A stretch of DNA of 64,000 bases, taken from contig CM055319.2 in the NCBI GenBank assembly GCA_029255685.2, positions 19,061,247 to 19,125,246 on the forward strand. The letters are read 5' to 3'. Origin of the DNA: Silene conica (lineage: Eukaryota > Streptophyta > Magnoliopsida > Caryophyllales > Caryophyllaceae). Below the pieces are notes generated by a model. The model was not told the DNA's origin, made no database searches, and saw only the letters and a program-made list of their open reading frames with translations. The translations under genes and the position numbers were made by a program. This document shows, one piece after another, positions 34,722-47,509 of the stretch; position 1 is the first letter of the stretch, and every line of letters starts with the position of its first letter.

Positions 34722-35694
34722 CACCCTATGATGTACTGCCTGCGGTTCCGTTATTTCTTTTGCTACAAATGGATAAGGAAATTTGGATGGAGAAAAAACA
34801 TACATCCAAATGATCGAATGTATTACATTAAATTTTGTTTGTTTTTGAGCATATGAAATATTTTTTTTTGAGCTTATTAACTTCAATTCTTTTTTTTTTT
34901 TTACTATATGAGTGTTTTTTGTGAGCTTATTACCTTTATTTGTTGTTGAGCATGTGTATTTTTTCCGAGTTTATTAAAGTTTATAAGTTATATTTTAATT
35001 TTTTTTCCCGTCAAAACCAAAATTTAACCAAGTGTATAGATAATATTTTTTAGTTTTATTGTAATTTGTTGTGCATAATATTTTATTAACTGAACTCAAA
35101 AACTTTATAAAAATACTCATAATTTTTAAAACAAAGCTCAAAAACATTATTACAATCCTCAAAAATTATAAAACTGGTGTTAGTACATCAGATCCTCATA
35201 CAAAGAAATTTGTGGGTAATCAAATTATCCTTTAAAAAAAAAATTCTAAAATAAAAAAAAATTAAATAGATAAATGAGACAACCTAAAATAAAATAAATA
35301 ATGGAGGTGGACTAAGTATCAATTTATGAAATTATTCTAAAGTAATTGGGGTGTTAAAATTAAAGAGCAAGCGAGATTGCTTGCTATAGACTCCGTAATC
35401 GATACGATATACTACTGCTGGAACTTTTTTTGGCTTTTATTTTAATGGATTGATTCTTTCTGCCCCTTTAAAATAGTTTTACTGTTTCATTTGTGTAGTT
35501 TATTAGTTAGTCAATATTCTCGAGGAGCGTTGCCTCTCATGCTCCAAAAGAGGCAGTGATACTCTGGATACAAGGCTTCATCCTCCTCAATTTAGGCAAA
35601 TATTATTGTCTATACTCTATACTATGTCCACATTATTTTCCATGATCTCCTTCCCTAAATACTCGGCTAATATTCTATGTATAATTAGTGAGAA
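34722..35694. other. AT-rich upstream flank of the BBE-like gene
   Basis: No gene. Long T runs with repeated GAGCTTATTA at about 34873 and 34923, and complementary CTCAAAAA-type motifs at about 35094-35157, give a loose inverted arrangement that could be an old MITE. The stretch ends at a Helitron terminus at 35695. Confidence 0.4.
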
Positions 35695-36764
35695 CTAGTA
35701 TTAAACCCGTGCAATTTGCACGGGTATATTTTTAGAAAAAATATGGTGGATAATTAATATTACCGAATAGTGTCAATAATACGTGAATATTGTGCATTCA
35801 ATTTTTATTATATTGATAATACGTTAAAATGCACATGATAATAATAATGGTATTTATATATCCATTCTTTTATTGTTTTTTTTAAATCGATATAGATGTT
35901 ATTTCAAGGTTTATTTTGTACCGTTATGTTTATGATTTGATTTAGCAAAATATATAAATTTGTACACTATTATTGGTTGTTATATTAATATTATGTTATT
36001 TTTATTGTTTTTAAATTTAGTATTGTCGCTTTTTTTTCGATTGCAAAAATGCACGGGTATATTTAACCGGTATATTTTTAAGAACCTTGATATAATATAT
36101 CGATATATTGTGTATTGTAATTGTTTATTGAAATTTTTTAACTTTACTCAATTTTGTTTTTAAATTTAGTATTGTCGCTTTTTTTCGATTGCAAAAATGC
36201 ACCGATATATTTAATGGGTATACACTTGCCAGAAATTAAAATTTCATGTTTATGAATTTATATAAAAACTGTTACGTAATATTTCTTAAACTACGTTATC
36301 ATGTATTTATTTAAAATTTCAGACGGTTATTTCTTAGGAAATTCATAAATGAAATTGCGGTTTATTCTAAAATTTTAATACCATAAACCGTTTTAATGTT
36401 AAAACAGTTGTGCAAATTATTAATTATCCACAGGTATATTCAATCCCGCTATTAACCATTACGTAAAATTTACGGTTTATTTTTGTAAAATCAAAATAGT
36501 TGCGCAAATGAATTACACAATTTTACACGAGTTTTTCGTAAAATTTCATGTTTACGAATTTATATAAAAAATGTTACGTAATATTTCTTAAACTACGATA
36601 TCAGGTATATATTTAGATTTTCAGGCGGTTATTTCCTAGGAAATTCATAAAAGAAATTGCGGGACCCACATGAGAGAATTAAAAAAAAAAAAATAATCAC
36701 AAATGCATTGATGAGGTGGCGCGTCGAGGGCTTCTGAAATGATTCAGTAATTGTATAGAGAAGA
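35695..36764 (-). mobile_element. Non-autonomous Helitron, 1070 bp
   Basis: Read on the minus strand it starts TCTTCTCTATACAATTACTG after an A and ends with the hairpin CCCGTGCAAATTGCACGGG (35706-35724), then TTTAATACTAG followed by T. This fits the Helitron rules: 5' TC, 3' hairpin plus CTRR, insertion between A and T. No protein is encoded. Internal direct duplications are present. Confidence 0.78.
36239..36661. repeat. Diverged internal duplication in the Helitron
   Basis: About 120 bp at 36239-36360 recurs at 36541-36661, both beginning AATTTCATGTTTA and running to GAAATTGCGG. A shorter block ending GATTGCAAAAATGCAC occurs near 36053 and 36196. The hairpin-derived GCACGGGTATAT motif is partly repeated near 36050. 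Confidence 0.7.
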
Positions 36765-37191
36765 TTTTTTATTCTACTTTTGGGTCTCGTTCTATACCCG
36801 CATACCCCCACAGCCCCACTTCATTCACTCTTGACATATCACTCATTCTCAATACACAAATTCTCGTGGAAGACGGACACTATCCGTCCCAAGTTGAAAA
36901 CGGATAATGCCCTTACACAATGTAAGTGATGATATCCATAAAATGCTTCGTTTCCTCCCACTTACATGCCCACTTACTTTATTGTAAAAGTAAACTATCC
37001 GTCTTCAACGGATACTATCCGTCACAAACAAAATTTTTTTTTTTTTTTTTTGGAACTCCCACAAGCAAAACTCTTTATTCTCAATAATTTAACCAAATCC
37101 TTTCCGCATACAAACTTTTCTTACTACTACATACTCTGTATTTTTTGGGAAGTAACTATATATAGTAAGGGGTTGTTTGTCAATAAGCGGA

Positions 37192-37780
37192 TGTAACAAC
37201 AAATTTGCGTTAATCTGCAAATAAATAGAGAAAACACAACAACAAAGTAATAATTTTATTAATTAAAGATTTCGGGTACAATCTACTAGTTATTCTAATG
37301 ATTCGATTTCCACACTTTGGATGACGAGGAGGGTCTTGATTTGAAGACTTGAATCTCCTACGACGAATTCGACTTGCTTATCTTCAATCGACGGCGGCGG
37401 ACGCTTGATGTCGGATTAAAGGGTAGTTTTGTATTCAAATCTAGATGACGAGAGATGAATGTATTTTATTTTCTCTGGTTTCTCTTGGGAGAGATTTTTT
37501 TGTAGAGAGGTTTTGGTTTTTTTGTGTAATTTTTGTGATTGTGGTTATTAGTCTCAGTGAGAAGACCTAAGTGCTATATTTATAGCAAAAGAGAGGTTAG
37601 GGTTCTTTTCTAAAATGGACTTAGTAAACCCATTTAGTTTTTGTAGTGACTTGATAGTTTTTTTGTTTGGACTAGAAATATTTCGGCCCAAATAAATGAA
37701 AATTAACCCATTTCACAAAAACAGTCAATATTTTGACTTTTACCATTTTTAATAAAATGAGAAATATTTTTATGTCAACA
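37192..37780 (-). repeat. 3' LTR of the Tat-like element
   Basis: Begins TGTAACAACAAATTTGCG and ends TATGTCAACA on the plus strand, 589 bp. Its copy at 53522-54101 is nearly identical. A 9-13 bp extra block near 37640-37660 distinguishes it. Confidence 0.95.
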
Positions 37781-37795
37781 AATTTTCCCCCTCGG
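37781..37795 (-). other. Polypurine tract of the Tat-like element
   Basis: Reads CCGAGGGGGAAAATT on the minus strand, immediately before the 3' LTR start TGTTGACA. This fixes the element's sense strand as minus. Confidence 0.8.
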
Positions 37796-38255
37796 AATTG
37801 AGTAACGTACACGAACTTGGGTAGTTCGTGTTTAAGCGTGAGTCGGTTCCGATTCATTTTGCTTTGTACCCCAACCCAACTCGGATGAATCTATACAATA
37901 TTATTAAAAGGTAACCTAAAATGCCACGTAGACAATGCCACCTAGCATTAACAAAAAGTCACGTCACTTATTGCACATGACATGGAGCCACATCATTTTT
38001 TTATTTAAAAAGAAAAATGACAAAATAATACAAAAACATTAAATGTAAATAACATAACAAACATTAACCTTTGACATTTTTAAATTCTAGATTAATTAAA
38101 TAACAATTAAAAATCAAATTTCCTAATAAATTTAAAATATAGATGTTTATTGTTAGAATATTTTAAGCAACAAATAAATACATATAATTCTAATTTTACG
38201 CCGTTTATAAAAAAAAATAAAAATTGTAAATATTAAGGGAAAATAATAACATACT

Positions 38256-39073
38256 CATAGGCGGAGCTAGCCTATAGGCTATATGGGCTATAGCCCTATA
38301 AGAGTTTAGGAATAAATACAATTAGTTGTTAATATGGACACATTATTATAGTAGCACATTTGGTTGTTGGGATTGCCATAAAAATTCGGCACTCAAAAGA
38401 GTCACATGTTCGACTCCTACATTGAGCATTTTTTTTTTCTTTTTAAAATTCATTAAAATATGGTGCATTTTAACCAACAATATCGTCACTTACATGTCAT
38501 AAAAATCACCAAACAATATCCACACTTACGTTTCATAAAAATATAAATTTCATGTTGATAAAAATTTAAATCAATATTTCTTTCATATTTTCATATATGA
38601 TGTTTTTTTTTTTCGAGATACATATATATTTGACTTTAATTTTAGAGAAATATATAAGTCGGAAAATTATATAACTATATACAGAAATTCAGTTACAACA
38701 AGCGATCTTACAAAAGCATATAATTTTTTTTTATGAAAGATATGAGTATTTTTGACAATTTTAAAATATATAATAATTAAAATATCTTTTAATTTGGGAA
38801 ATGTGTTAATTTTTTTTAAAGTACTCCTTTTATATCAATTTTTTGTAGCATGTATTAATGGATGGTTGAAAGTAACAAGAGATTCTCGTTAATCAGGAAG
38901 TACTTCTATTCAAATAAATAAATATTTTACTCATAAACGGAATTGAATACATTATCATTTTGACCAATAATATAGCTCAAATAGCGGTTCCACAAAATTT
39001 TGTAACAAAAAAATTTATTCGTATATAAGTTAAATTCAGCCCTATATACTCTCAATTCCTGGCTCCGCCCCTG
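38256..39073. mobile_element. Non-autonomous hAT MITE, 818 bp
   Basis: Flanked by a perfect 8-bp duplication AACATACT at 38248-38255 and 39074-39081. The ends are CATAGGCGGAGCTAGCC and, read inward from the right, CAGGGGCGGAGCCAGG. The family is typified by the GGCGGAGC core. No coding capacity. Confidence 0.88.
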
Positions 39074-39450
39074 AACATACTTAACATTAAATATTAGTCT
39101 TTTTAATTTTTAAAAATATAATAGGTTAAACTTCAAATAAATATTCACAATCTCTAATTTTGTAACTTATTATTAATGAAATATAATACTCAAAAGTAAT
39201 AAAACTATACTACATATTTATGTATATTAAAGCAAACCTTTCACATTTCATGTTTCCTTAATCCATATTTATGTATAAATTAAAATTGCTAATTAATAAT
39301 GTAAATTAATGCTCAAAAATTATAACACTTTACTACATATTTATGTATATATTAAATTTGATAATAATACAAAAAGATGATCAAAAGTCATAAAACACAT
39401 CCTCAATTGGCTATAAATTCAAGCCAATATATTTTTTACTCACATCGTCA

Positions 39451-40150
39451 ACATAATTGTGTGTGTCAATAATTTTTCTTATGATTGGGTCAAAATCAAG
39501 GTAAGTATATTAAGGTACGGTAATTGTATTAAGTTTTTAAATTAATTAATTATTTATTTATTTTTAAATTTCTTATTTTAAGTGTTGTTTTGTTCTCATT
39601 TAGGTGCTATCAAGATTTGTGGTGTTCTCCTTTTTAAAGGTAAATATACTTTACATTCTTTATAACTCAATGTCATATTTCTTTCATTATTTAAGGGAAA
39701 ACTTAAATAAATAAAGATAAGGTTAATATTACATATGCATCAAATTCCACCATTTTGTCCATTATTAATACTCAACTAGTTTTATGACCCGTGAAATTCA
39801 ACATAATTGTGTGTGTCAATAATTTTTCTTATGATTGGGTCAAAATCAAGGTAAGTATATTAAGGTACGGTAATTGTATTAAGTTTTTAAATTAATTAAT
39901 TATTTATTTATTTTTAAATTTCTTATTTTAAGTGTTGTTTTGTTCTCATTTAGGAGCTATCAAGATTTGTGGTGTTCTCCTTTTTAAAGGTAAATATACT
40001 TTACATTCTTTATAACTCAATGTCATATTTCTTTCATTATTTAAGGGAAAACTTAAATAAATAAAGATAAGGTTAATATTACATATGAATCAAATTCCAC
40101 CATTTTGTCCATTATTAATACTCAACTAGTTTTATGACCCGTGAAATTCA
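39451..40150. repeat. 350-bp tandem duplication across a Helitron 3' end
   Basis: Copy 1 at 39451-39800 and copy 2 at 39801-40150 are identical except for two bases by eye (T/A near 39605 and C/A near 39737). Each ends inside the Helitron hairpin (…CCCGTGAAATTCA), so copy 1 carries half a hairpin. Confidence 0.92.
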
Positions 40151-40160
40151 CGGGATATTT

Positions 40161-40326
40161 TGTTTCTAGTGTCATATTTTAGTGATTTAATACTATAACA
40201 TACTACAATCAATCAACTTACGGTTTTCGTGTTTACAGGATTGTGTTTCTAGTGTCATATTTTAGTGATTTAATACTATAACATACTACAATCAATCAAC
40301 TTACGGTTTTTGTGTTTAAAGAATTG
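40161..40326. repeat. 83-bp tandem duplication
   Basis: Two adjacent copies beginning TGTTTCTAGTGTCATATT at 40161 and 40244, differing at only a few positions. They lie just inside the minus-strand Helitron's 3' hairpin. Confidence 0.88.
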
Positions 40327-41254
40327 TATAAAGTCAATTAATCTTTCTTACACAATTTACCATGATTTAAACTGTTATAGATATCCTACCAAAACTAAAA
40401 TAACTCAATGTAAGCTAAGATAAATTAGTTATATAGGTATTCATATAATTACATTACACAAAACAATATTATGGTCAAGCAAGGATCTCCAGTGATGAAG
40501 CACCCTCGCAAATTAGATATTAAAATTTCATCTATTATGAAAATAACATAAAACACACATTATGAATCTTATGTCAAAACTGAAATTTCACAAGACCATA
40601 ATATTGTAGCGAATACAATAATAAATTACGGAACCAAGAATTTTTAAGGAGCAACTTGAACAACTATTGGATCATCATTAGGCCGAATACTTCGTCGGTT
40701 AAACAATATTAAACAAAAATGTTTTATGTCATCATCTTAAAGTTTTCACCTTCGGCCATATATTTTAAAATATATACTAACTGGTCAAAAACTATCAGTC
40801 ATTCACGTTGTTGTCGTCAATCTTTAGTTAGTATGAAATATATAGTTGTTTTAGTAATCATAGTATTTCATTTTTCCATATAGTCTTCTTTTTGCACTGA
40901 ATCATACTTATAAAAATAGTAACAAAGTAATTAGTGTGGAATAACCAACAACATATTGACATTTGTTTTATGCAATATTATGACTATGAACTTAAGCTTT
41001 CCCCTATAAATAATGAAAGAAAGAGAAATGAGAATCAAATCGTAGAGGTGTAAATAATTTACCGTTGAATAGCTCAAAACCACAAATAATCTTGATACTC
41101 CTAAATGAGAACAAAACAAACACATACGTGAAAGTGAAAATGTGATGAACGATTCATAATCCAGTAAAACTTCCATTAAAATTAGTTACTAATTTAAAAT
41201 CTTAATGCACTTAGCTTGATGAGCATAGAAGGAAGGAAATATTACTAACACATT

Positions 41255-43009
41255 TGTCTACTGACGATAGAGATAAGAAAAATTTGGCTTGTAAATTTTG
41301 CCTTTCATTTCAAATATATAAACAATTGAAGGTGCATTTTATGACTTTTAAGTATTTTTTTCATTATTGTCAAATTTAATATATGCATAAATATGGATCA
41401 AGGTTCATGAATTTTGAGCATCATTTTTTCATTATTATCAAGTTTAATATAGGCATAAATATGGATTAAATTCATGATTTTTGAACATCTTTTTTTCATT
41501 ACTATGAAATTTAAAATAGACATAACTATAGAACAATGAAAAAATGAAATCTAAAGGGTTGTTTTGTTAGTATAATTTATTTATTTAGTTTTTTTAAGTT
41601 ATTTCACATTTGCCATTTCATATGTAATTTGACACGTCACATTAATTAAATGTTTTAGGAAACATTTTAATAAGATTTTATGTCTATTGACGATAGAGAT
41701 GGGAAAAATTTTGGGTTGTAGATTTTGTCTTCCATTTCAAATATATAAAAAATTGAAGTTGCATTTTATGACTTTTAAGTATCTTTTTCCATTATTGTCA
41801 AATTTAATATATGCATAAATATGAATTAAGGTTCATGAATTTTGAGCATTATTTTTTCATTATTATCAAGTTTAATATAGGCATAAATATGGATTAAGTT
41901 CATGACTTTTGAGCATCTTTTTTTTATTATTATGAAATTTAAAATAGACATAACTATAGAACAATGAAAAAATGGAATCTAAAGGTTTGTTTTATTATTA
42001 TATTTATTTAGTTAGTTTTTTTTTAAAATTTTTTTCACATTTCCCATGTCACAATTAATTTGCCATGTCATATTTAATTTGCCACGTCACATTAATTAGA
42101 TATTTTAGGTAGCCTTTTAATAAGATTTAATGTCTACTGACAATAGCGATTGGAAAAAATTGGCTTGTAAATTTTGCCTTCCATTTCAAATATATATAAA
42201 CAATTGGAGGTGTATTTTATGACTTTTAAGTATTTTTTTTCATTATTATCAAATGTAGTTTATGCATAAATATGGATCAAGGTTCATGAATTTTGAGCAT
42301 CATTTTTTCATTATTAGCAAGTTAGTTATATACATAAATATGTATTAAGTTCATGACTTTTGGACATCTTTTTTTCATTATTATGAAATTTAAAATAGAC
42401 ATAAATAATATAGAACAATGAAAAAATAAATCTAAATGTTTGTTTTATTATTATAATTTTTTTTTTTCACATTTGACATGTCACATTTAATTTGCCATGT
42501 CATATTTAATTTGTCACCTCACATTAGTTAGATGTTTTAGGTAACCTTTTAATAAGATTTTATGTCTACTGGCGATAGAGATGAGAACAATTTTGGCTTG
42601 TAAATTTTGCATTCCATTTCAGATATATAAACAATTAAAGGTGCATTTTATGACTTTTAAGTATCATTTTTTCATTATTGTCAAATTTAATATATGCATA
42701 AATATGGATCAAAGTTCATGAATTTTGAGAATCATTTTTTCATTATTATCAAGTTTAATATAGTCATAAATATGGATTAAGTTCATGACTTTTTAGCATC
42801 TTTTTTTCATTATTATGAAATTTAAAATATAAAGAAATATAGTACAATGAAAAAATGGAATCTAAAGGTTTGTTGTATTATTATAATTTATTTATTTAGT
42901 TTAAAAAAAAATCACATTTGACATGTCACATTTAATTTGTCATGTCATATTTAATTGCCAAGTCAAATTAATTAGTTGTTTTAGGTAGCCTTTTAATAAA
43001 ATTTTATAA
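41255..43009. repeat. Tandem array, four units of about 426-450 bp
   Basis: Units start at 41255, 41681, 42131 and 42563, each beginning TGTCTA(C/T)TG and ending CCTTTTAATAA(G/A)ATTT. On the minus strand the end of each unit resembles the Helitron 5' terminus (TTATTAAAAGGCTACC). A more diverged fifth relative lies at about 44100-44400. Confidence 0.88.
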
Positions 43010-46000
43010 TTTTGTATAGATAAATTGTATACTAAATTTTCTATGAAAAAGTTTGAACGTCCATTTGTTATATAGGTAAATGAAGTTAGTAAGTGAAAGC
43101 GAATGAGCAAATTAATGCAGAATGTTGAATTATTTATCTTTCTCTTTTTTTAGATAGATAAATCCTCTAATATAAGGACTTTAAATCATATAAAATTGTA
43201 AAACTTTTTATCTTATCAATATTTTAGTTCTCATATATCATATTTTTTTTTGGAAAAAGCATAGTTATGAAGTTTAATAAATGTTAATCTTAATATATCA
43301 TTTATATCAATTTGTCAAAAAATCTAAGATTTTAAATTTTTGCAAAAAAGATAAATTGAGTTAAATAGTAGTCTACTACAATTTAATTGTAATCTCATTA
43401 CGTGCTATAAGACATATATATTGAATAATATCACATGTACGCATAAGTGTTATGCAATAATGAACAGTTAACCATTATCAATATCAATATAGTTTATTTT
43501 GTTTAACTTGTTAATAAGATTGATATCTCATCACAAGTCCAATTTCATTTTATGACAGTTATTTTTCAAAAGAAAAATGTTAAATAAAAAACAAAACATA
43601 CTAAAATAAAACATACATTTGAAAGTTTCCGAAATACTATTTTATGTAAAACCAATCGGTAATTCACATTCATGTTATTAATATTGTTATTGTAGTTAGT
43701 TTATAGTATTGAATGGAATAGAGGGAGTATTTGTTCAAACAATTCTAATATTCCTTTTCTTCTTAGATTTCTCTTTCTCCAATGAATCATTCCTACAAAA
43801 AAATTCATTGAGTGATTAATAACAAACAAAATAGTGGAATTTGATTTATGGAATATTAATTAACCTTATCGTTATTAATTCAAGTTTTCCTTTAAATAAT
43901 AATGAAAGAAATAAAGAGTTGAATCATAAATATGTAAATATTATATTTCAATATCACAACTTCACAAATCTTGATAGTCCTAAATGAAAAAAATAACATA
44001 TATGTGAAATTAAATGAGTTCTTCATAGCCAATGAAACTTAAAAATAAATAAATAAATAAATAAATAAAACTTTAATACACTTACTTTACCTTCATACAA
44101 TGACAAGAAAGATTATTGCACATAAAATTCTCTTTGTGATGGAGGTAAAATTTTGGCTCGAATTTGGCTCGAAAATGTTGCCTTCCACAAATATTTATAA
44201 CTAATTGAGGATGCAACTTACGACTTTTGAACGTCTTTGTATTATTATTATTATTATCAAATTTAATATATACATAAATATTTAGCATGGTTTTGTGACC
44301 TTTGACCATTCCTTTCATCATAACAAATTTAATATAGACATTAATATAAAGTAAAGAGGAATGAAATATAAAAGGTTTGTTTTAATTTTAATTTTTCTAT
44401 TTTAACAAAATAGACCTTGCATAAAAGTTGTTTAGGAAATTATAATAATGATATTACGAAACTAAAAGATGATACATAGTTTGTTAGAGTGATGTAAATT
44501 TTGTGAGCCAAAATTAGAGTGATGTAAATTTTTATTTGGTGTTTAACCTATTTTAGTTTTAAGAAATAAAAAGTCATTGTTTAATGTTAAGTATGTTATA
44601 TATTATATGTACTTAATATTTACAAATTATATATTATTTTATAAATGGTGTAAAGTTTGAATAATGTTCTATTCATTTGTTGCTTAGAATATTATAAAAA
44701 TAAACGTCGAAATTTAAAATTTATATGAACTTTGATTTTGTTTTTAATTGTCGTTTATTTTATCTAGAAATTTAAAAGGTCAAAGTTTAATGTTTGTAAT
44801 ACAATTTGCATTTAGTGTTTCATTTTTATTCATTTTTTTACATTTTAAATAAGAAATAATGATGTCATTTGCTAGTATTCTAATGGTAAAATAAAATACT
44901 TTTGGTTTGCCTTTATTTTATTTATATATTTATAGATAAATGAATTATATCAATGTCATATAATAAATTAATAATACATGTCACATTTAAAATTGTCATG
45001 TCACATTAAACTTGCCATGTCACATTACTTTAGTTAGCCTTTTAATAAGATTTTATAGATTTGTATTCTAATTGTTGATTGTTGACATGGATGATTGTTG
45101 ACGTGGATTTTGGCGAGTACAAGGTGGCTTTTTCGTAATCCTATGTGGCTTTTATTTATTGCTGACGTGGCTTTTACATGGCATTTTAGCTTAGCCTTTT
45201 AATAAGGTTTTATAGATAGATGTTTTTTTTTTGTAGGATGGTTCATGAGATAAACAAGACTATATCCTAGCAAAAAAAATTCTCTATCCACTTTACTCAA
45301 TACTATATCCTAGCAAAAAAAATTAGTATTTCATGAACTTTCAAATGTATGTTTTATTTGGAATTTATTGTTTTCTTATAAATCATTTTCCTTTCTCATA
45401 GAATAAATTGGAGTTTGCGACATAGCATATTTAATTTATAAAATTTAATTAAAAGGATTTTAATGTGACATGGCAAATTTTAATGTGACATGACATATTT
45501 AATTGTGACATGGAAAATTTATGTGACACAAATTAACTATTTATTATTACATGACATTGATCTAAATTATTTATCTATAAATTAATTTAATTCACTTATT
45601 TATTATATTAATGGATATTATTATTATTATTAAATATTTTTTTCCATAATTTGTATAACTCTTACAAATTTATATCAAAATTTCATAATTTATAATGTTA
45701 ATTTAATTGAAATTTTTTGTAATAAAACATGTTAAATTAATAATTTCATAATTCATAATTAAAGTTAACATTTTAATTGAATATTTTATAGTAAACATGT
45801 TAATAATTAATTAAAACTCTTCATATTACTTAACAACCACCATCTTTATTGACACTTTTCCTATCTAATTAAATAGTATTAAATAGGGTAAAACTCTTCA
45901 TAATACTTAACAACCATCAAATTAAATTAATTAAAAGATTTTCCTATTTAATTTTTTTTAATATAATATGTTAATGAATTGATTAGTATTCTTCTATCTA

Positions 46001-46332
46001 TATTTGTACTATATAATTAAAAGGCAACTTAACAACATTTAATTTTTTGCCACATAGGATTATCATAATTAAATTCTATTAATTTATATTGGTTAATATT
46101 AAAATTATTTTAGAGATATTTATTAAAACTCTTTATAAGGTTTACTAACATTTTTTTTGGTGGAAACCATAAGATCCTCATTTAAATTATAAAAATAAAT
46201 TACGAATTTACTCTCATTATTTAAATCTTACATTTCTCCATCTAATTCTTCATTAAGCATAAATATAGTAGCTAAAAAATTCTATATGTAGTAATAAAAC
46301 GTCTAATAATTTGGATTATAAAGCCACTAATA

Positions 46333-47194
46333 TCTATCTATTAATATAATTAAAAGGCAGACCAAACTATCTATTATCAACCATATATCATATTTTTAAT
46401 TACATAAAATAACTTCTTAAACCACTTTCATGCAAAGGGAATTTTGTAAAATAATAATAATAAAACAAACCTTTTACATAACATATCACATTTTTCCATA
46501 TATGTTTATACTCGTATTAAACTTCATAATAATGGAAAAAAGGATGCTCAAAAGTCATGAATCTTGATCTGTTTTATGCCAATATTAAATTTGATAATAA
46601 TAATAAAAAGTATATTCAAAAGCTATAGAACGCATCCTCAATTGTTTATATATTTTTTATAAAAGGCAAACTTGTAAGAATTTTTTTTTATCTCTATCGT
46701 TAGTAAAATGGTATGTGTCATTGATATTTCATGTTATAATTCTATTCACATCTTTGTATAAGATTGTTTAATAGACGCAGTATTCGACATTAATGATCCA
46801 ATTGTTTTGTCATTCATAATATTTCTAATCGCGTGTTTTATGTTATTTTTTATAATTGTTGTTGAAATTTTAATATCTAATTGGCGAGGGCGCTCTATGT
46901 TGGGATTTTTGTTTGTTAATATAGTATTGTATAATTTGATTATATGAATACCTATATTATTAATTATTTTACCTTATATTGATTTACTTTAGTTTTGGCA
47001 GGGGTGTCTTAATATCTACTATATATCACTTTAATTTCTGATAAATTGTTGTACAAAAGGCTAATTGGCTTTATATACCTCTTAGAACTTGAAAATCGTA
47101 AGTTGAGTTGATCGTAGTATATTATGATATCAAATGACTAAAGTATCCCATTACAAACTGAATGTCCCGTGAATTTCACGGGTCAGAAAACTAG
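46333..47194 (+). mobile_element. Short Helitron copy or alternative 5' ends
   Basis: A|TCTATCTATTAATATAATTA at 46333 and A|TCTATATTTGTACTATATAA at 45997 both look like Helitron 5' ends, each followed by AAAAGGCA. Either could pair with the 3' end at 47194. The interior at 46440-46790 is a reverse-complement relative of the 41255-43009 array. Confidence 0.55.
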
Positions 47195-47509
47195 TTTGAG
47201 TTTAAACAATATCAACCTCAATTCCTTGTCCAATCACATTTTTTTTTTAATATTGGACTTTTGTGGATTTGCGGTAGGAAGTATCAACTCCATTGTTGCA
47301 TTGACTCCTTGTAGGTGTTTGATGAACTTTAAATATACTCCGTAAATTATCTTAACTGAATAAGATAAAACTGAAATCTGAGTATATTGGATCTCAATAG
47401 TCTTTGAGTGAGCATCAAAAGCTTCGTCTATAAATTGAGATTAGGTGCTCACAACCACGCTACAGCCTACAAGTCCTTTACGCCTAAGCTTCGAGCACGC
47501 CCTGCAAGC

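Larger units (their letters stand above)
40126..45220 (-). mobile_element. Nested Helitron on minus strand, about 5.1 kb
   Basis: Read on the minus strand: 5' end A|TCTATCTATAAAACCTTATT at 45220, 3' hairpin CCCGTGAATTTCACGGG (40138-40154), then TCATAAAACTAG with T flanking. No protein coding. A second 5'-like copy ends near 45059. The body includes the four-copy tandem array at 41255-43009. It shares its body sequence, inverted, with 46333-47194, so both belong to one family. Confidence 0.62.
37890..47194 (+). mobile_element. Outer Helitron (non-autonomous), 9.3 kb with nested elements
   Basis: The 5' end is A|TCTATACAATATTATTAAAAGG at 37890. The 3' end is the hairpin CCCGTGAATTTCACGGG (47166-47182), then TCAGAAAACTAG|T at 47194. 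Flanking A and T fit Helitron insertion. It sits inside the Tat-like element, between its polypurine tract and the antisense ORF. No Rep/helicase is coded. Alternative plus-strand 5' ends at 45997 and 46333 share the same 3' end, so which pairing is original is uncertain. Contents include a hAT MITE, a minus-strand Helitron and tandem repeats. Confidence 0.6.

Noticed and set aside
41255..43009. CRISPR array or centromeric satellite
   Set aside because: Units are long, diverged and only four in number, and they match Helitron terminal sequence; no spacers.
37890..47194. An autonomous Helitron with Rep/helicase
   Set aside because: No HUH or helicase motifs in any frame across the region; only short AT-rich ORFs.
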